NCBI GenBank assembly: GCA_034432155.1
Contig: DAOUCP010000097.1
Span: 1-32,092, forward strand
From: DAOUCP01 sp034432155
GTDB taxonomy: Bacteria; Chloroflexota; Anaerolineae; Epilineales; Epilineaceae
DNA: 32,092 nt
Direction of reading: 5' to 3'
Below are positions 1 through 7,716 of the stretch, in pieces; the first letter of the stretch is position 1, and each line of letters begins with the position of its first letter. The translations under genes and the position numbers were made by a program. Under the pieces are notes generated by a model, which made no database searches, was not told the origin of the DNA, and saw nothing but the letters and a program-made list of their open reading frames with translations.

Positions 1-1835
1 GCCCTGGGGTCAGCCACGTCCACCACCCGCAAGCCCATTTCGCCGTCCGCGATGTAGGCCCAACGACCATCGAGCTCGACGCCTGTCGCCAGACCACCAG
101 TGGACAAACTCGCCAGCTCGATGGGACGGTCCGGCGAGCGCACGTCCAGGATGCGCAGGCCTTGCGGGCCGTTGGCCACGAATGCTAGCCCGTCGCGCAC
201 CGCGACGCCGAGGGCCACGCCACTGCCGTCGGCTGCCACCTCCACCGGTGACGCTGGATCGCTCAGATCGAAGATTCGCAGACCGGCCATGCGATCCGTC
301 ACGTAGGCGTAGCCGCCGTCGACTACGATATCCCACGCGTAACCCGGCGTTCCCACCGTGCTCACGATGCTGGGAGACCGCGGATCGCTGAGATCGACGG
401 TGATGAGACCTCCTGGGCCATCGGCTACATAGGCATACTCCTGGTGCATCGCCACGCCCAGGGCCTCGCCAGGTGTGTCGAGCTGGCCGAGAGAGGCCAA
501 CGCGCCGTTCGGACGCACCGCCAAAACCGCCAGGCCAGCCGGACCGTCGGCCACCAGCGCGCCGGGTCCACCCAGCCAGATGTCATGGGCAGCGCCGGAC
601 GTCCCGTAGGCGCCGACGAACTGCGGTCGCTCCGGATCGGCAACGTCCACCACCACCACGCCCTCGTAGCCGTCGGCGAGGTACAGCAGCGGGCCGGAGA
701 GCCTGATGCTCTCGACGAAGCTGGGGCTGGGATAGATCCCGAGCAATCGCGCCGCCCCCGGCGCGGCAACGTCGATGATCCGCAGCCCGGCGACCGTCGT
801 CGCCAGCGCGAACTCGCCCTCCGTACCCCAGATGTGCCGCTCGGCACTCGGCGCGCCAAGTCCCAGGCCACCGGCGTCGGCCACGTACGCCAGATCGCCT
901 TGCGCCACCACATCCCAAGCTGCCCCCACCGCCTCGAAGGCGGTCACCTCTACCGGCTGGGCCGGCTCGGCCAGTGAAAGCACTCGGAGTCCGGCCTGCC
1001 GGGCGGCCACCAAGAGCCGGTCGCCCTCAAGCGTCACCGCCTCGACAACGCCAAGGGCCAAATGGCCGACTTCGACCGGTCTCGTCGGCTCGGTGAGATC
1101 GACGACGCGCAGACCGCCGGCCCGATCGGCCACGTAGGCGAAGGGCGGACGCAGCGCCACAGCCGCGGCATCGCCCGGCGTATCCACCCAGCCAAGTTCC
1201 CGCGGCGCGGACGGATCGGCCACCGAAACGACACGTAAGCCGGTACCCCAATCGGCTACGCAGGCAACGTCGCCCGCCACGGCCACGCCCATGGCATCCC
1301 CGGGGGTGTCCAGCGCCCCCAACTCCTCGGCCTGGTCCGGCCGGGCAATCCGGTAGATCCGCAGTCCGCTGCCGCCGTCAGCAACGTAGAGCCGGTCGCC
1401 ATCGACCGCCACGTCGCGCGCAAACCAGGGAGTATCGAGCCGGCCCACAACCGGCAGCCGTCCCACGGACCCGCCATCGACGACGGCAACTCCCCACGCT
1501 CCCAGGGCTACGAACACTGTGCTGCCGGATAGGGCCAGGCCCTGGGGATCCTCGGCCAGCATGTCCGATTCGCCGAGCCAACGCGGTCGCGCCGGGTCAG
1601 CCACATCCAGAACGGCCAGCCGCCGGCCCACCGTCGCAAAGGCCCGGCCGGCCGCAACCCGGACCCCGGTCACAGCACCGCCAAACTGCGCCACCACGGC
1701 CTCGTCGCCCATCGGTGCGGCGCCGACAGGCCTGCGCTCAGCCGGCGGACGCAGCACGACCCAGCCTGCGGCCAGGGCCACCAAGCCAAGTCCCGCCAGA
1801 GCTACCAACCACCACGTCGAGCGATCGCGATCCAT
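1..1835 (-). CDS. LVIVD-repeat beta-propeller surface protein, 3' end outside the window
   Basis: The frame stays open from the ATG at 1835 to the left edge, giving 611 codons without a stop. The ATG follows a strong ribosome site (GGAGGTGACCCG-ATG). Residues about 7-28 form one hydrophobic segment (WWLVALAGLGLVALAAGW), either a signal anchor or an uncleaved signal, so the rest should lie outside the membrane. The remainder is about 13 repeats of roughly 40 residues. Each has a core such as GLRVVDVADP followed by a Pro and ends near YVADG, the LVIVD pattern that folds as a beta-propeller blade. LVIVD proteins are usually secreted or surface proteins; no catalytic motif is visible. The gene diverges from a VWA gene and a second LVIVD gene, so a common surface role is likely but inferred. 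The C-terminus, and whether it carries a Thr/Pro tail, cannot be seen. Confidence 0.88.
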   Translation of the reverse strand, partial: MDRDRSTWWLVALAGLGLVALAAGWVVLRPPAERRPVGAAPMGDEAVVAQFGGAVTGVRVAAGRAFATVGRRLAVLDVADPARPRWLGESDMLAEDPQGLALSGSTVFVALGAWGVAVVDGGSVGRLPVVGRLDTPWFARDVAVDGDRLYVADGGSGLRIYRIARPDQAEELGALDTPGDAMGVAVAGDVACVADWGTGLRVVSVADPSAPRELGWVDTPGDAAAVALRPPFAYVADRAGGLRVVDLTEPTRPVEVGHLALGVVEAVTLEGDRLLVAARQAGLRVLSLAEPAQPVEVTAFEAVGAAWDVVAQGDLAYVADAGGLGLGAPSAERHIWGTEGEFALATTVAGLRIIDVAAPGAARLLGIYPSPSFVESIRLSGPLLYLADGYEGVVVVDVADPERPQFVGAYGTSGAAHDIWLGGPGALVADGPAGLAVLAVRPNGALASLGQLDTPGEALGVAMHQEYAYVADGPGGLITVDLSDPRSPSIVSTVGTPGYAWDIVVDGGYAYVTDRMAGLRIFDLSDPASPVEVAADGSGVALGVAVRDGLAFVANGPQGLRILDVRSPDRPIELASLSTGGLATGVELDGRWAYIADGEMGLRVVDVADPR

Positions 1836-1881
1836 CGGGTCACCTCCCCAACCGCCAGCACCGGACCGACCGATCCGCCTA

Positions 1882-1910
1882 ATCATGCCCTCTTTGGCGA
1901 ACAGGATCAA
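1882..1910 (-). promoter_or_regulatory. Promoter for the minus-strand LVIVD gene
   Basis: On the minus strand TTGATC (1905-1910) is followed after 17 bp by CATGAT (1882-1887). This is close to the housekeeping sigma consensus with ideal spacing. It would start transcription about 40 bp upstream of the ATG at 1835. Recognised by eye only. Confidence 0.5.
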
Positions 1911-1926
1911 CCTCGCCTTCATCCGA

Positions 1927-1935
1927 TGATATAAT
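1927..1935 (+). promoter_or_regulatory. Extended -10 promoter for the VWA/LVIVD pair
   Basis: The sequence TGATATAAT is a perfect extended -10 element (TGnTATAAT). No good -35 is seen at 16-18 bp upstream, which is normal for this promoter class. The predicted start near 1942 leaves about an 85-nt leader before the ATG at 2028. Its upstream side abuts the -35 of the divergent promoter (1905-1910), so the two promoters could be controlled together. Confidence 0.55.
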
Positions 1936-2027
1936 GCCCTGCGGCGAGCCGTTTCCCCGTTCTTCGCGCGCGCGGCACCACGGTGGAACGGCACGCTTGC
2001 CATCGCCCGCACGACCGCGGAGGCGAG

Positions 2028-4439
2028 ATGAAGTCAAAGCTGTCCCGATGCATGGTCTCGCTGGCCATCGCTGGCGGTTGCCTGCTTGCGCTTCACGCCA
2101 CGCTGCGAGCCCAGATGGTCTACCTGTCCATCCCGCCCGACTGGCCAGACGTGTGCGGCACCCAGAACCCCTACCTCGCGGCAGCCGTGTACAACGTGAG
2201 CATGTATGCCAATCGCTCCGCCGACATGGCAACCTCCGTCATGGCGTTTCGGGACACACCGGCCGACTCGCCGCAATACGGGCTTTCCTTGTGGCGGGAC
2301 ACTGGGACCGTCTGGGGCCTGGCCTATAGCCATCCCGAGCGGTCCCTGTATGCCGCTGCCTTCCACAAGCGGTACGTCAGCTTCGGGCCCGGTGGACCGG
2401 GGGCCATCTACCGCATTCGGCTCATACCGCGAGTCGGACGCAGCCCCGAGACGACGCAGGCCATCACCGTCCCCAACGCCGGTCTGGACTACCACACGCT
2501 GCCCTTGCCCGGCCCGGACGATCGGGCTCGCGACTGGGCGGGCAAGACGAGCCTGGGCGACATCGATCTGAACGATGAGGCCAGCGAGTTGTACGTCATG
2601 AACCTCGCCGATCGGCAGATCTACCGCTACCGGCTGCCCGAGGGTGAGCTCTTGGGGGCGTTTCCCCACGGCGCCATCACCAGCTCGTGGTCCGCCGACG
2701 CTCGGCCGTTCGCCCTCAAGTACGCTTCGGGCCGCCTGTATCACGGCGTGGTGAACTCCGCCGAATCCACACAACAGCGCTCCGATCTGGCCGGCTATGT
2801 GTTCTCCTCGGCTCCCGACGGCAGTGACATGCGCCTGGTCGCCACCTTTCCGCTCACCTATCCACGCGGCGTCGTCTTCGCGACACCGCTGATCACGCAA
2901 TCGGGTCTGATCGAAGTCAGCCTCGACTGGCTGCCCTGGCGCAACGGTTACAATCGCCGGGCGGCCGCTGGTCAGGCGGTCTACCCCCAACCTATGGTGA
3001 CCGACATCGAGTTCGATGCCGACGGCAACATGATCGTCGGACTGCGGGACCGACAGCTCGACATGACGGTGCTCGAGCAGTACATGGATGCCAGCCGCAT
3101 CGAGAAGCCGGGTCTCGGTAGCGGCGATCTCATCCGCCTGCGGCGCGGCCTCACCGACTGGCAGGACCCGCATCCCGATTTCTACGTCCAGCTCACCTCC
3201 CTGGGGGACCGCAGCGCCCTGGGCGGTCTGGCTCAGTTGCGGACGGTCGACCATCTCGTGGCCGGCGGGGTGGCGCTGCGCGAAGTGCCAGGAACCCGCC
3301 TGGTGGTTAGCATCGCCACCTGGTACGAGCACCAGCGCGGTAATCGCATCGCCCGCGAGGATCTGCAGGTTGGACAGCAGCCTTTGCCACCCGTGCCCGG
3401 GGCGAACGTGCTCGTGGACGGCTCGCTCGGGAGGGGGCGTCTGACCAACGCCGCACAGCGACCATTCGCACCGCAGCACAATGAGTGGTGGCCGGCAGCC
3501 GACCTGGGCGATCTGGAACTCATCTGCGGCGAGGACCAGCCGACACCCTCCCCCTCGCCCACCGTTCCGTCCCCAACGCCGACGGTGCCCACGCCCACAG
3601 GCACCACCACGCCGCGCGCGACGCCGAGCCCGTCGCCCAGCCGCACACCTACCCCTACCCTGACGCCGACGCGCGAGCCCTATCGGATCTACCTGCCGGT
3701 CGCCTTGCGCTACGAGGAATGCCGGGCCCATGCGGACGTCGTGCTGGTGCTCGACATGTCGACGTCCATGCTGCGTCTCACGAGCGGCGGTCGCAGGAAG
3801 TACGAGGCTGCCATCGCGGCGGCCATTCAGTTCGTTGGCCTGCTTGACCTGCGCGGCAATCGCTTTGGCGAGCGGGATCAAGTGGCCGTCGCCAGTTTCA
3901 ACGATGAGGCCTGGCTGGAGATCGGGCTGACAAGCGACCAGGCAGCCATCGCCGCGGCACTTCGCGGCGTGCAGCGGCGCATCGCCGAGGGCACGAGGCT
4001 CGACCTGGCGCTGCAGCGCGGTCAGGAAGCGCTTGAGGGGCCGGGCCGACGAGCGGACAATGCGCCGGTGATGATCCTGCTTACCGATGGCCTGCCCAAC
4101 CGCGTGCCGTTCCCACCCGGCAGCGACCAGGAGACCACTGTGCTCGCCGTGGCCGACCAGGCCAAGGCCAAGGGCACCTCGATCTTCACCGTTGGTGTCG
4201 GTACCGAGGAGGATATCGGGGCCTTCCGTTGGTTGCTCGAGCATATCGCGACTACGCCCGAGCAGTACTATTACGATCCCGACGGCGAGGATCTGGCCCG
4301 TATCTACGGCCTGATTGCCCGCCAGTTGCCGTGTCCTGGCTCCCAACCTTGGCCACCCACTGGCTGGCGGCTCACGGGCGGTTTGGGGCGCGAGCCGCCA
4401 TCGGTGCCTGCCCTGCCGCTGCGGGAGGTACAGCCATGA
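2028..4439 (+). CDS. Secreted protein: N-terminal propeller-like region, Thr/Pro linker, C-terminal VWA domain
   Basis: 803 residues from the ATG at 2028. An upstream in-frame start at 1983 is less likely because a GGAGG (2019-2023) and the signal peptide fix this one. Residues 1-28 are a signal peptide ending ATLRA-Q. Residues about 30-500 hold an Ala/Tyr-rich region with propeller-like segments (for example LGDIDLNDEASELYVMNL). I do not recognise its exact family. Residues about 503-552 are a PTPSPSPT-type linker, followed by IYLPVALR. The VWA domain (about 565-770) has a complete metal site: DMSTS, the Thr of EGTRLD and the Asp of LLTDG. A Cys just before it (EEC) and one after its last helix (LPC) could form a disulfide. 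VWA domains bind protein ligands through a divalent metal. The stop overlaps the next start (ATGA), so the two are coupled. An adhesion role is inferred. Confidence 0.85.
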   Translation: MKSKLSRCMVSLAIAGGCLLALHATLRAQMVYLSIPPDWPDVCGTQNPYLAAAVYNVSMYANRSADMATSVMAFRDTPADSPQYGLSLWRDTGTVWGLAYSHPERSLYAAAFHKRYVSFGPGGPGAIYRIRLIPRVGRSPETTQAITVPNAGLDYHTLPLPGPDDRARDWAGKTSLGDIDLNDEASELYVMNLADRQIYRYRLPEGELLGAFPHGAITSSWSADARPFALKYASGRLYHGVVNSAESTQQRSDLAGYVFSSAPDGSDMRLVATFPLTYPRGVVFATPLITQSGLIEVSLDWLPWRNGYNRRAAAGQAVYPQPMVTDIEFDADGNMIVGLRDRQLDMTVLEQYMDASRIEKPGLGSGDLIRLRRGLTDWQDPHPDFYVQLTSLGDRSALGGLAQLRTVDHLVAGGVALREVPGTRLVVSIATWYEHQRGNRIAREDLQVGQQPLPPVPGANVLVDGSLGRGRLTNAAQRPFAPQHNEWWPAADLGDLELICGEDQPTPSPSPTVPSPTPTVPTPTGTTTPRATPSPSPSRTPTPTLTPTREPYRIYLPVALRYEECRAHADVVLVLDMSTSMLRLTSGGRRKYEAAIAAAIQFVGLLDLRGNRFGERDQVAVASFNDEAWLEIGLTSDQAAIAAALRGVQRRIAEGTRLDLALQRGQEALEGPGRRADNAPVMILLTDGLPNRVPFPPGSDQETTVLAVADQAKAKGTSIFTVGVGTEEDIGAFRWLLEHIATTPEQYYYDPDGEDLARIYGLIARQLPCPGSQPWPPTGWRLTGGLGREPPSVPALPLREVQP

Positions 4440-6691
4440 GGCGCAACGTAGGTCTGCTCGGCCCCATCGGCGTAATTCTGGTGATGACCCTCGTTGGTGC
4501 GCGGGGGCGCAGCCCTCGCTCGGCGGCCCAGGAGCCCGCACTCACCAAGGGGCTGGCCCTCCTGGCGGAGATCGGCGGGCCGGCGACGGCGGTGGCTGCC
4601 GACGCTGAGTACGCCTACCTGGCGCTTGGCCGCCGGCTGCTGGTCCTGAGCTACAGCGCTAGTGCCGCCCCAGTAGTCATCGGCGAGACGGCAGCCGTCG
4701 CCGTGGAGCCGAGACAGATCGTGCTGCACGGCACCATCGCTTACCTGGTCGATCCATTCAGCGGCGTCCACGTCATCGATGTCACCGATCGCCAGCGCCC
4801 ACACTACCTTCGGACCGTACGCTGTGGGGATCAGGCCATGGGCCTGGCCGTGGCCGGCGGGCGCGGCTACCTGGCGTGCGGTCAGGCCGGCCTGGTGGTG
4901 CTCGATCTGGCCCAGCCGCGGGAACCCATGGTCGTGGCCGAGTTGCCGACGCCGCGGTTTGCCCGCGCCGTGGCGGTCCTTGGGCGTTATGCCCTGATCG
5001 CCGAACGGGACGCCTGGGTCTCCGGTCTGTGGGTGGTGGACATCGGCGATCCGGCGCAACCTCTCGACCGGGGCTTCCTCCTGACGCCGGGCGGCGCCGA
5101 TCACGTCGCCGTCGTCGAGGATACCGCGTTCGTCTTGGGGGCCAGCGGCAGCCTGTGGGTCGTTGACGTCGCCGATCCCCAGCACCCGACACGCCTCGGC
5201 CACGCCGAGCTGGGCCAAGCGCAGAGCACCATCCCCGGCTATCCGGCGAGCGGCGAGCAAAGCTACCGTCTTTGGGCCACGGGCGACTTCCTGTATGTCG
5301 CCCAGGGCGAGCGCGGCCTGATTGTCGTCGACGTGCGCTACCGGCGGCGGCCGCTGGCCTTCGACCCCTATGACACACCCGGTCAGGCTCGAGATGTGCT
5401 GGTGATCGGCCGCCGCCCGCTGGCACTCGTCGCCGACGGCGTCGGCGGCCTCCGCGTCATCGCGCTGGACTCGTTGGCCAACCCCAAGGAACTCTACGCC
5501 TACGACGAAAGTCCCGGCGCAGTGAGGGATGTGACGGCTGGCGACGGCTACCTGTGCCTCGTCAGCCAGGTGGGCGGGCTGTGGGCTGGCTCGAGCACCA
5601 TGGTGGACGTGGCCGATCTCAGCGTGCCCGACCGGCCGAGGCTGCGCGGAACCATCGAGTTGCCGGGCGCGGTGCGGTCGGTCGCTGCCGGGGCCAGTGC
5701 TCGTGGCGCCTCGACCTGTGCCGTGGCGCAATACCCCAGAGCCCGCTACGAGGTGGAGCGGGGCCGAAGCCGAGTAGTTTACGAAGGGGGCCTCCAGCTC
5801 GTCGACGCCAGCCAGCCCGCTGCACCGCGAGTCACCGCTGCCTGGCACGGCGCCTATCTCATCAATGTGTCGTTCGGGAAGAATGTCTTCTACGGCGCCT
5901 GGTCAGCCGGGTACAGCCCGTTGGCGGTCGATCCCCACCAGGTATTGCCCAACGGGCTCGTGGTGATCGACGATCGACGCCTGCATAACTTGGGGGAAAT
6001 GGGACGCCTAGCCACCAGTGGGCAAGCCCGCTGGGTCACCGCCAGAGGCGACACCGCCTACTTGGCGGCATACGACGCCGGCCTGCACATCATCTCGGTC
6101 AGCGACCCAGAGCGGCCTCAGCTGCTCAGCAGCCTGCCGCTCGACGACCGAGCCAGGGGCGTGGCGGTTGTGGATGGCGTAGCTCTGGTCGCCACGGAGA
6201 CGCAGGGTCTGGCGGTCGTCGATGTCACCGATCCTACCCTGCCGGGCGTCATCGGCCGCATCGCCCTGGTGGGTGGCGGTCGAAAGGTGGAGGTAGCGGG
6301 CGATTATGCCGTCGTGACCGACGGCGAGATGGGGGTCAATCTCATCGACGTCTCCAATCCGCGCCAACCACAGTGGCGAGACCGCTACGCGCCACCCTTC
6401 GCCAGCGTGAATGCGGTGGCTGCCAGTCTCCGCGGCGAATTCGTGTATGTGGGCGTGGATCCCGGCAGCCTCTTGGTCCTGGGCATCGTCGACAAGCCAT
6501 ACCCAACGCCCACCACCACGCCACCCACGCCGCGGCCAACGCCCACCCGCGAGCCGACGCTCACGCCCAGCCCGACCCTGGAAGCGACCCTCGAGCTCAC
6601 GCCCACTGAAGAGGCCACGCCCACTGCGACCGAGCCACCGCCACCAGCTGTGCGCTACGTGCCATGGCTCGGCCGTGGCGAGAGCGACTAG
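4436..6691 (+). CDS. Secreted LVIVD-repeat propeller protein with Thr/Pro C-terminal tail
   Basis: 751 residues. The ATG at 4436 shares the ATGA overlap with the VWA gene and has GGAGG at 4424-4428, seven bases before it. A longer in-frame reading from 4229 lies inside the VWA gene and is rejected. Residues 1 to about 32 form a signal peptide (GLLGPIGVILVMTLVGA). About 14 LVIVD-type repeats follow (GVHVIDVTD, GLWVVDIGDPAQP, GLAVVDVTDPTLP and others), enough for two propellers. Residues about 686-738 are a low-complexity tail of Pro, Thr and Glu. The protein ends VRYVPWLGRGESD, which resembles the IYLPVALR motif after the linker of the preceding VWA protein. It is coupled to the VWA gene and is a paralogue in design of the divergent LVIVD gene. 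No enzyme motif is visible. Confidence 0.87.
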   Translation: MRRNVGLLGPIGVILVMTLVGARGRSPRSAAQEPALTKGLALLAEIGGPATAVAADAEYAYLALGRRLLVLSYSASAAPVVIGETAAVAVEPRQIVLHGTIAYLVDPFSGVHVIDVTDRQRPHYLRTVRCGDQAMGLAVAGGRGYLACGQAGLVVLDLAQPREPMVVAELPTPRFARAVAVLGRYALIAERDAWVSGLWVVDIGDPAQPLDRGFLLTPGGADHVAVVEDTAFVLGASGSLWVVDVADPQHPTRLGHAELGQAQSTIPGYPASGEQSYRLWATGDFLYVAQGERGLIVVDVRYRRRPLAFDPYDTPGQARDVLVIGRRPLALVADGVGGLRVIALDSLANPKELYAYDESPGAVRDVTAGDGYLCLVSQVGGLWAGSSTMVDVADLSVPDRPRLRGTIELPGAVRSVAAGASARGASTCAVAQYPRARYEVERGRSRVVYEGGLQLVDASQPAAPRVTAAWHGAYLINVSFGKNVFYGAWSAGYSPLAVDPHQVLPNGLVVIDDRRLHNLGEMGRLATSGQARWVTARGDTAYLAAYDAGLHIISVSDPERPQLLSSLPLDDRARGVAVVDGVALVATETQGLAVVDVTDPTLPGVIGRIALVGGGRKVEVAGDYAVVTDGEMGVNLIDVSNPRQPQWRDRYAPPFASVNAVAASLRGEFVYVGVDPGSLLVLGIVDKPYPTPTTTPPTPRPTPTREPTLTPSPTLEATLELTPTEEATPTATEPPPPAVRYVPWLGRGESD

Positions 6692-6848
6692 TCCGTCGGG
6701 CGGGCTCGTTCAACCTGGACCACAGGGCGGGCCGTTCAGCCTAGTCCGCAGGGCGGGCTCGTTCAACCTGGACCACAAGGCGGAGCGTTCAGCCTAGTCC
6801 GCAGGGCGGGCTCGTTCAACCTGGACCAAACCGCGGACTCTCTCAACG
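6690..6848. repeat. 53-bp tandem repeat, three units, built from 26/27-bp half units
   Basis: Units start at 6690, 6743 and 6796. Units 1 and 2 match at about 48 of 53 positions. Unit 3 matches unit 2 exactly over its first 33 bases and then diverges. Each unit consists of two similar halves, one containing GGGCGGGCTCGTTCAACC and one containing GGGCGGGCCGTTCAGCC. The array fills the gap between two convergent genes: it begins in the stop codon of the LVIVD gene and ends in the stop codon of the GerW-family gene. No U-tract terminator is seen here. Confidence 0.85.
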
Positions 6849-7274
6849 CCGGGCGAAGGCGCGCACTGTGCGCGCAACCCAGAAGACAATCCAGCCGCTG
6901 AGGAGCATTCCTGCCAGGGCGAGGCGCTGCGCATCCACGATCGGATGGTAGCTTACGCCTTCCCCGGTGATGCGGATGTAGCCGCGCGGCGTGATGCGCC
7001 CCCCAGCGCCGCCACCCTCCCCGCCGGACATTGCAGCCGGCGCAGGCTCGGAAGGGCCCTCGGCGTCTTCCGCAGCGGCATCGGCAGCCTGTCGCCGTCC
7101 GGTGCCCGCTGGACCGTGACCCGAGCCGTAACCCAAGCCCACCGTGACTTCTGCCACCGGAATGATCGTCACCTCGCCTTCACGCCGCGCTTCGCCGTAG
7201 ACCCGGTCTACCCCCAGCTGCGCGATCAGCGCCTCGATCGGCGTCCGGTTGTCTTCTGCCCTTGGCTCTGCCAT
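6843..7274 (-). CDS. GerW/YtfJ-family protein with C-terminal membrane segment
   Basis: 143 residues. The N-terminal half has the family pattern: VDRVYGEARREGEVTIIPVAEV, then VGLGYGSG, a variable acidic and Ala-rich stretch, GGEGGGAGG, and a final ITPRGYIRITGEGVSYHPI strand. In Bacillus, GerW (YtfJ) is a spore protein needed for germination. Relatives occur in many non-sporulating Gram-positive and Chloroflexota genomes, where the role is unknown. Unusually, the protein ends in a hydrophobic segment (LALAGMLLSGWIVFWVA) followed by Arg residues, so it should be anchored with its tail in the membrane. The upstream gene, 36 bp away, also encodes a protein with a C-terminal membrane segment. No sporulation gene is visible nearby. 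Confidence 0.8.
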   Translation of the reverse strand: MAEPRAEDNRTPIEALIAQLGVDRVYGEARREGEVTIIPVAEVTVGLGYGSGHGPAGTGRRQAADAAAEDAEGPSEPAPAAMSGGEGGGAGGRITPRGYIRITGEGVSYHPIVDAQRLALAGMLLSGWIVFWVARTVRAFARR

Positions 7275-7310
7275 CTTCTCCGTCGCTCCTTCCTCGTGGG
7301 TTCGATACTG

Positions 7311-7697
7311 CTAGCGCCGCAGGCGCAGCAGCCCATGCGCAGCCAGCCCCAGTAGCGCCACCACCAGCGCCGTCTTGCGCATCGGTCGCCACGCGTCGTC
7401 GGTCGGATCGTTGACGGTCAGCGCCTTCCGTCCGTCGCCTTCGCCGACCATCACCTCCGTCGGCGCCAACCGCATCCAGCCGGCCGCCCACCGCGCCTCG
7501 ACCGTTGCCCCCGCCTGGCAGGCGGCTGCCCCCCCGCCACCAACAGCACCAGCCACTGGTCTTCGTAGACGCAGGCAGAGCGTACGCCCAACCCGCCAGC
7601 CACTCGCCCGGGCCGCCAGCCGCAGGCTGTGACCGTTCACCAGCCGGGGAGGCGAGATCCGCCCATACCGAAAGCGCCCGGCACGGCCGTTCGTCAT
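7311..7697 (-). CDS. Small protein of unknown function with C-terminal membrane helix
   Basis: 128 residues from the ATG at 7697, 19 bp after the pgk stop. A longer frame reaching into pgk is rejected. The protein is Arg- and Ala-rich, with a Gly-rich turn in the middle (AGAVGGGGAAA). The segment TALVVALLGLAAHGLL then lies against the C-terminal LRLRR. I do not recognise a family. In Bacillus the ytfJ gene follows ytfI, a membrane protein, and the arrangement here is similar, but no sequence link to YtfI is visible. The Shine-Dalgarno is weak (AAAGGCGGT), so translation may depend on coupling with pgk. Reading as a real gene rests on its fit between two operon members and its membrane tail. 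Confidence 0.55.
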   Translation of the reverse strand: MTNGRAGRFRYGRISPPRLVNGHSLRLAARASGWRVGRTLCLRLRRPVAGAVGGGGAAACQAGATVEARWAAGWMRLAPTEVMVGEGDGRKALTVNDPTDDAWRPMRKTALVVALLGLAAHGLLRLRR

Positions 7698-7716
7698 GCG
7701 CCACCGCCTTTCCTCA

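Noticed and set aside
2034..4541. An 835-codon open frame antisense to the VWA gene
   Set aside because: It is a by-product of GC-rich codon bias. The plus strand has a signal peptide, linker and VWA motifs in order; the antisense product has none.
4304..5848. A 514-codon antisense frame over the LVIVD gene
   Set aside because: No recognisable domain, and it lies opposite clear LVIVD repeats.
6690..6848. CRISPR array
   Set aside because: The units are contiguous without unique spacers and there are no cas genes, so it is a tandem repeat.
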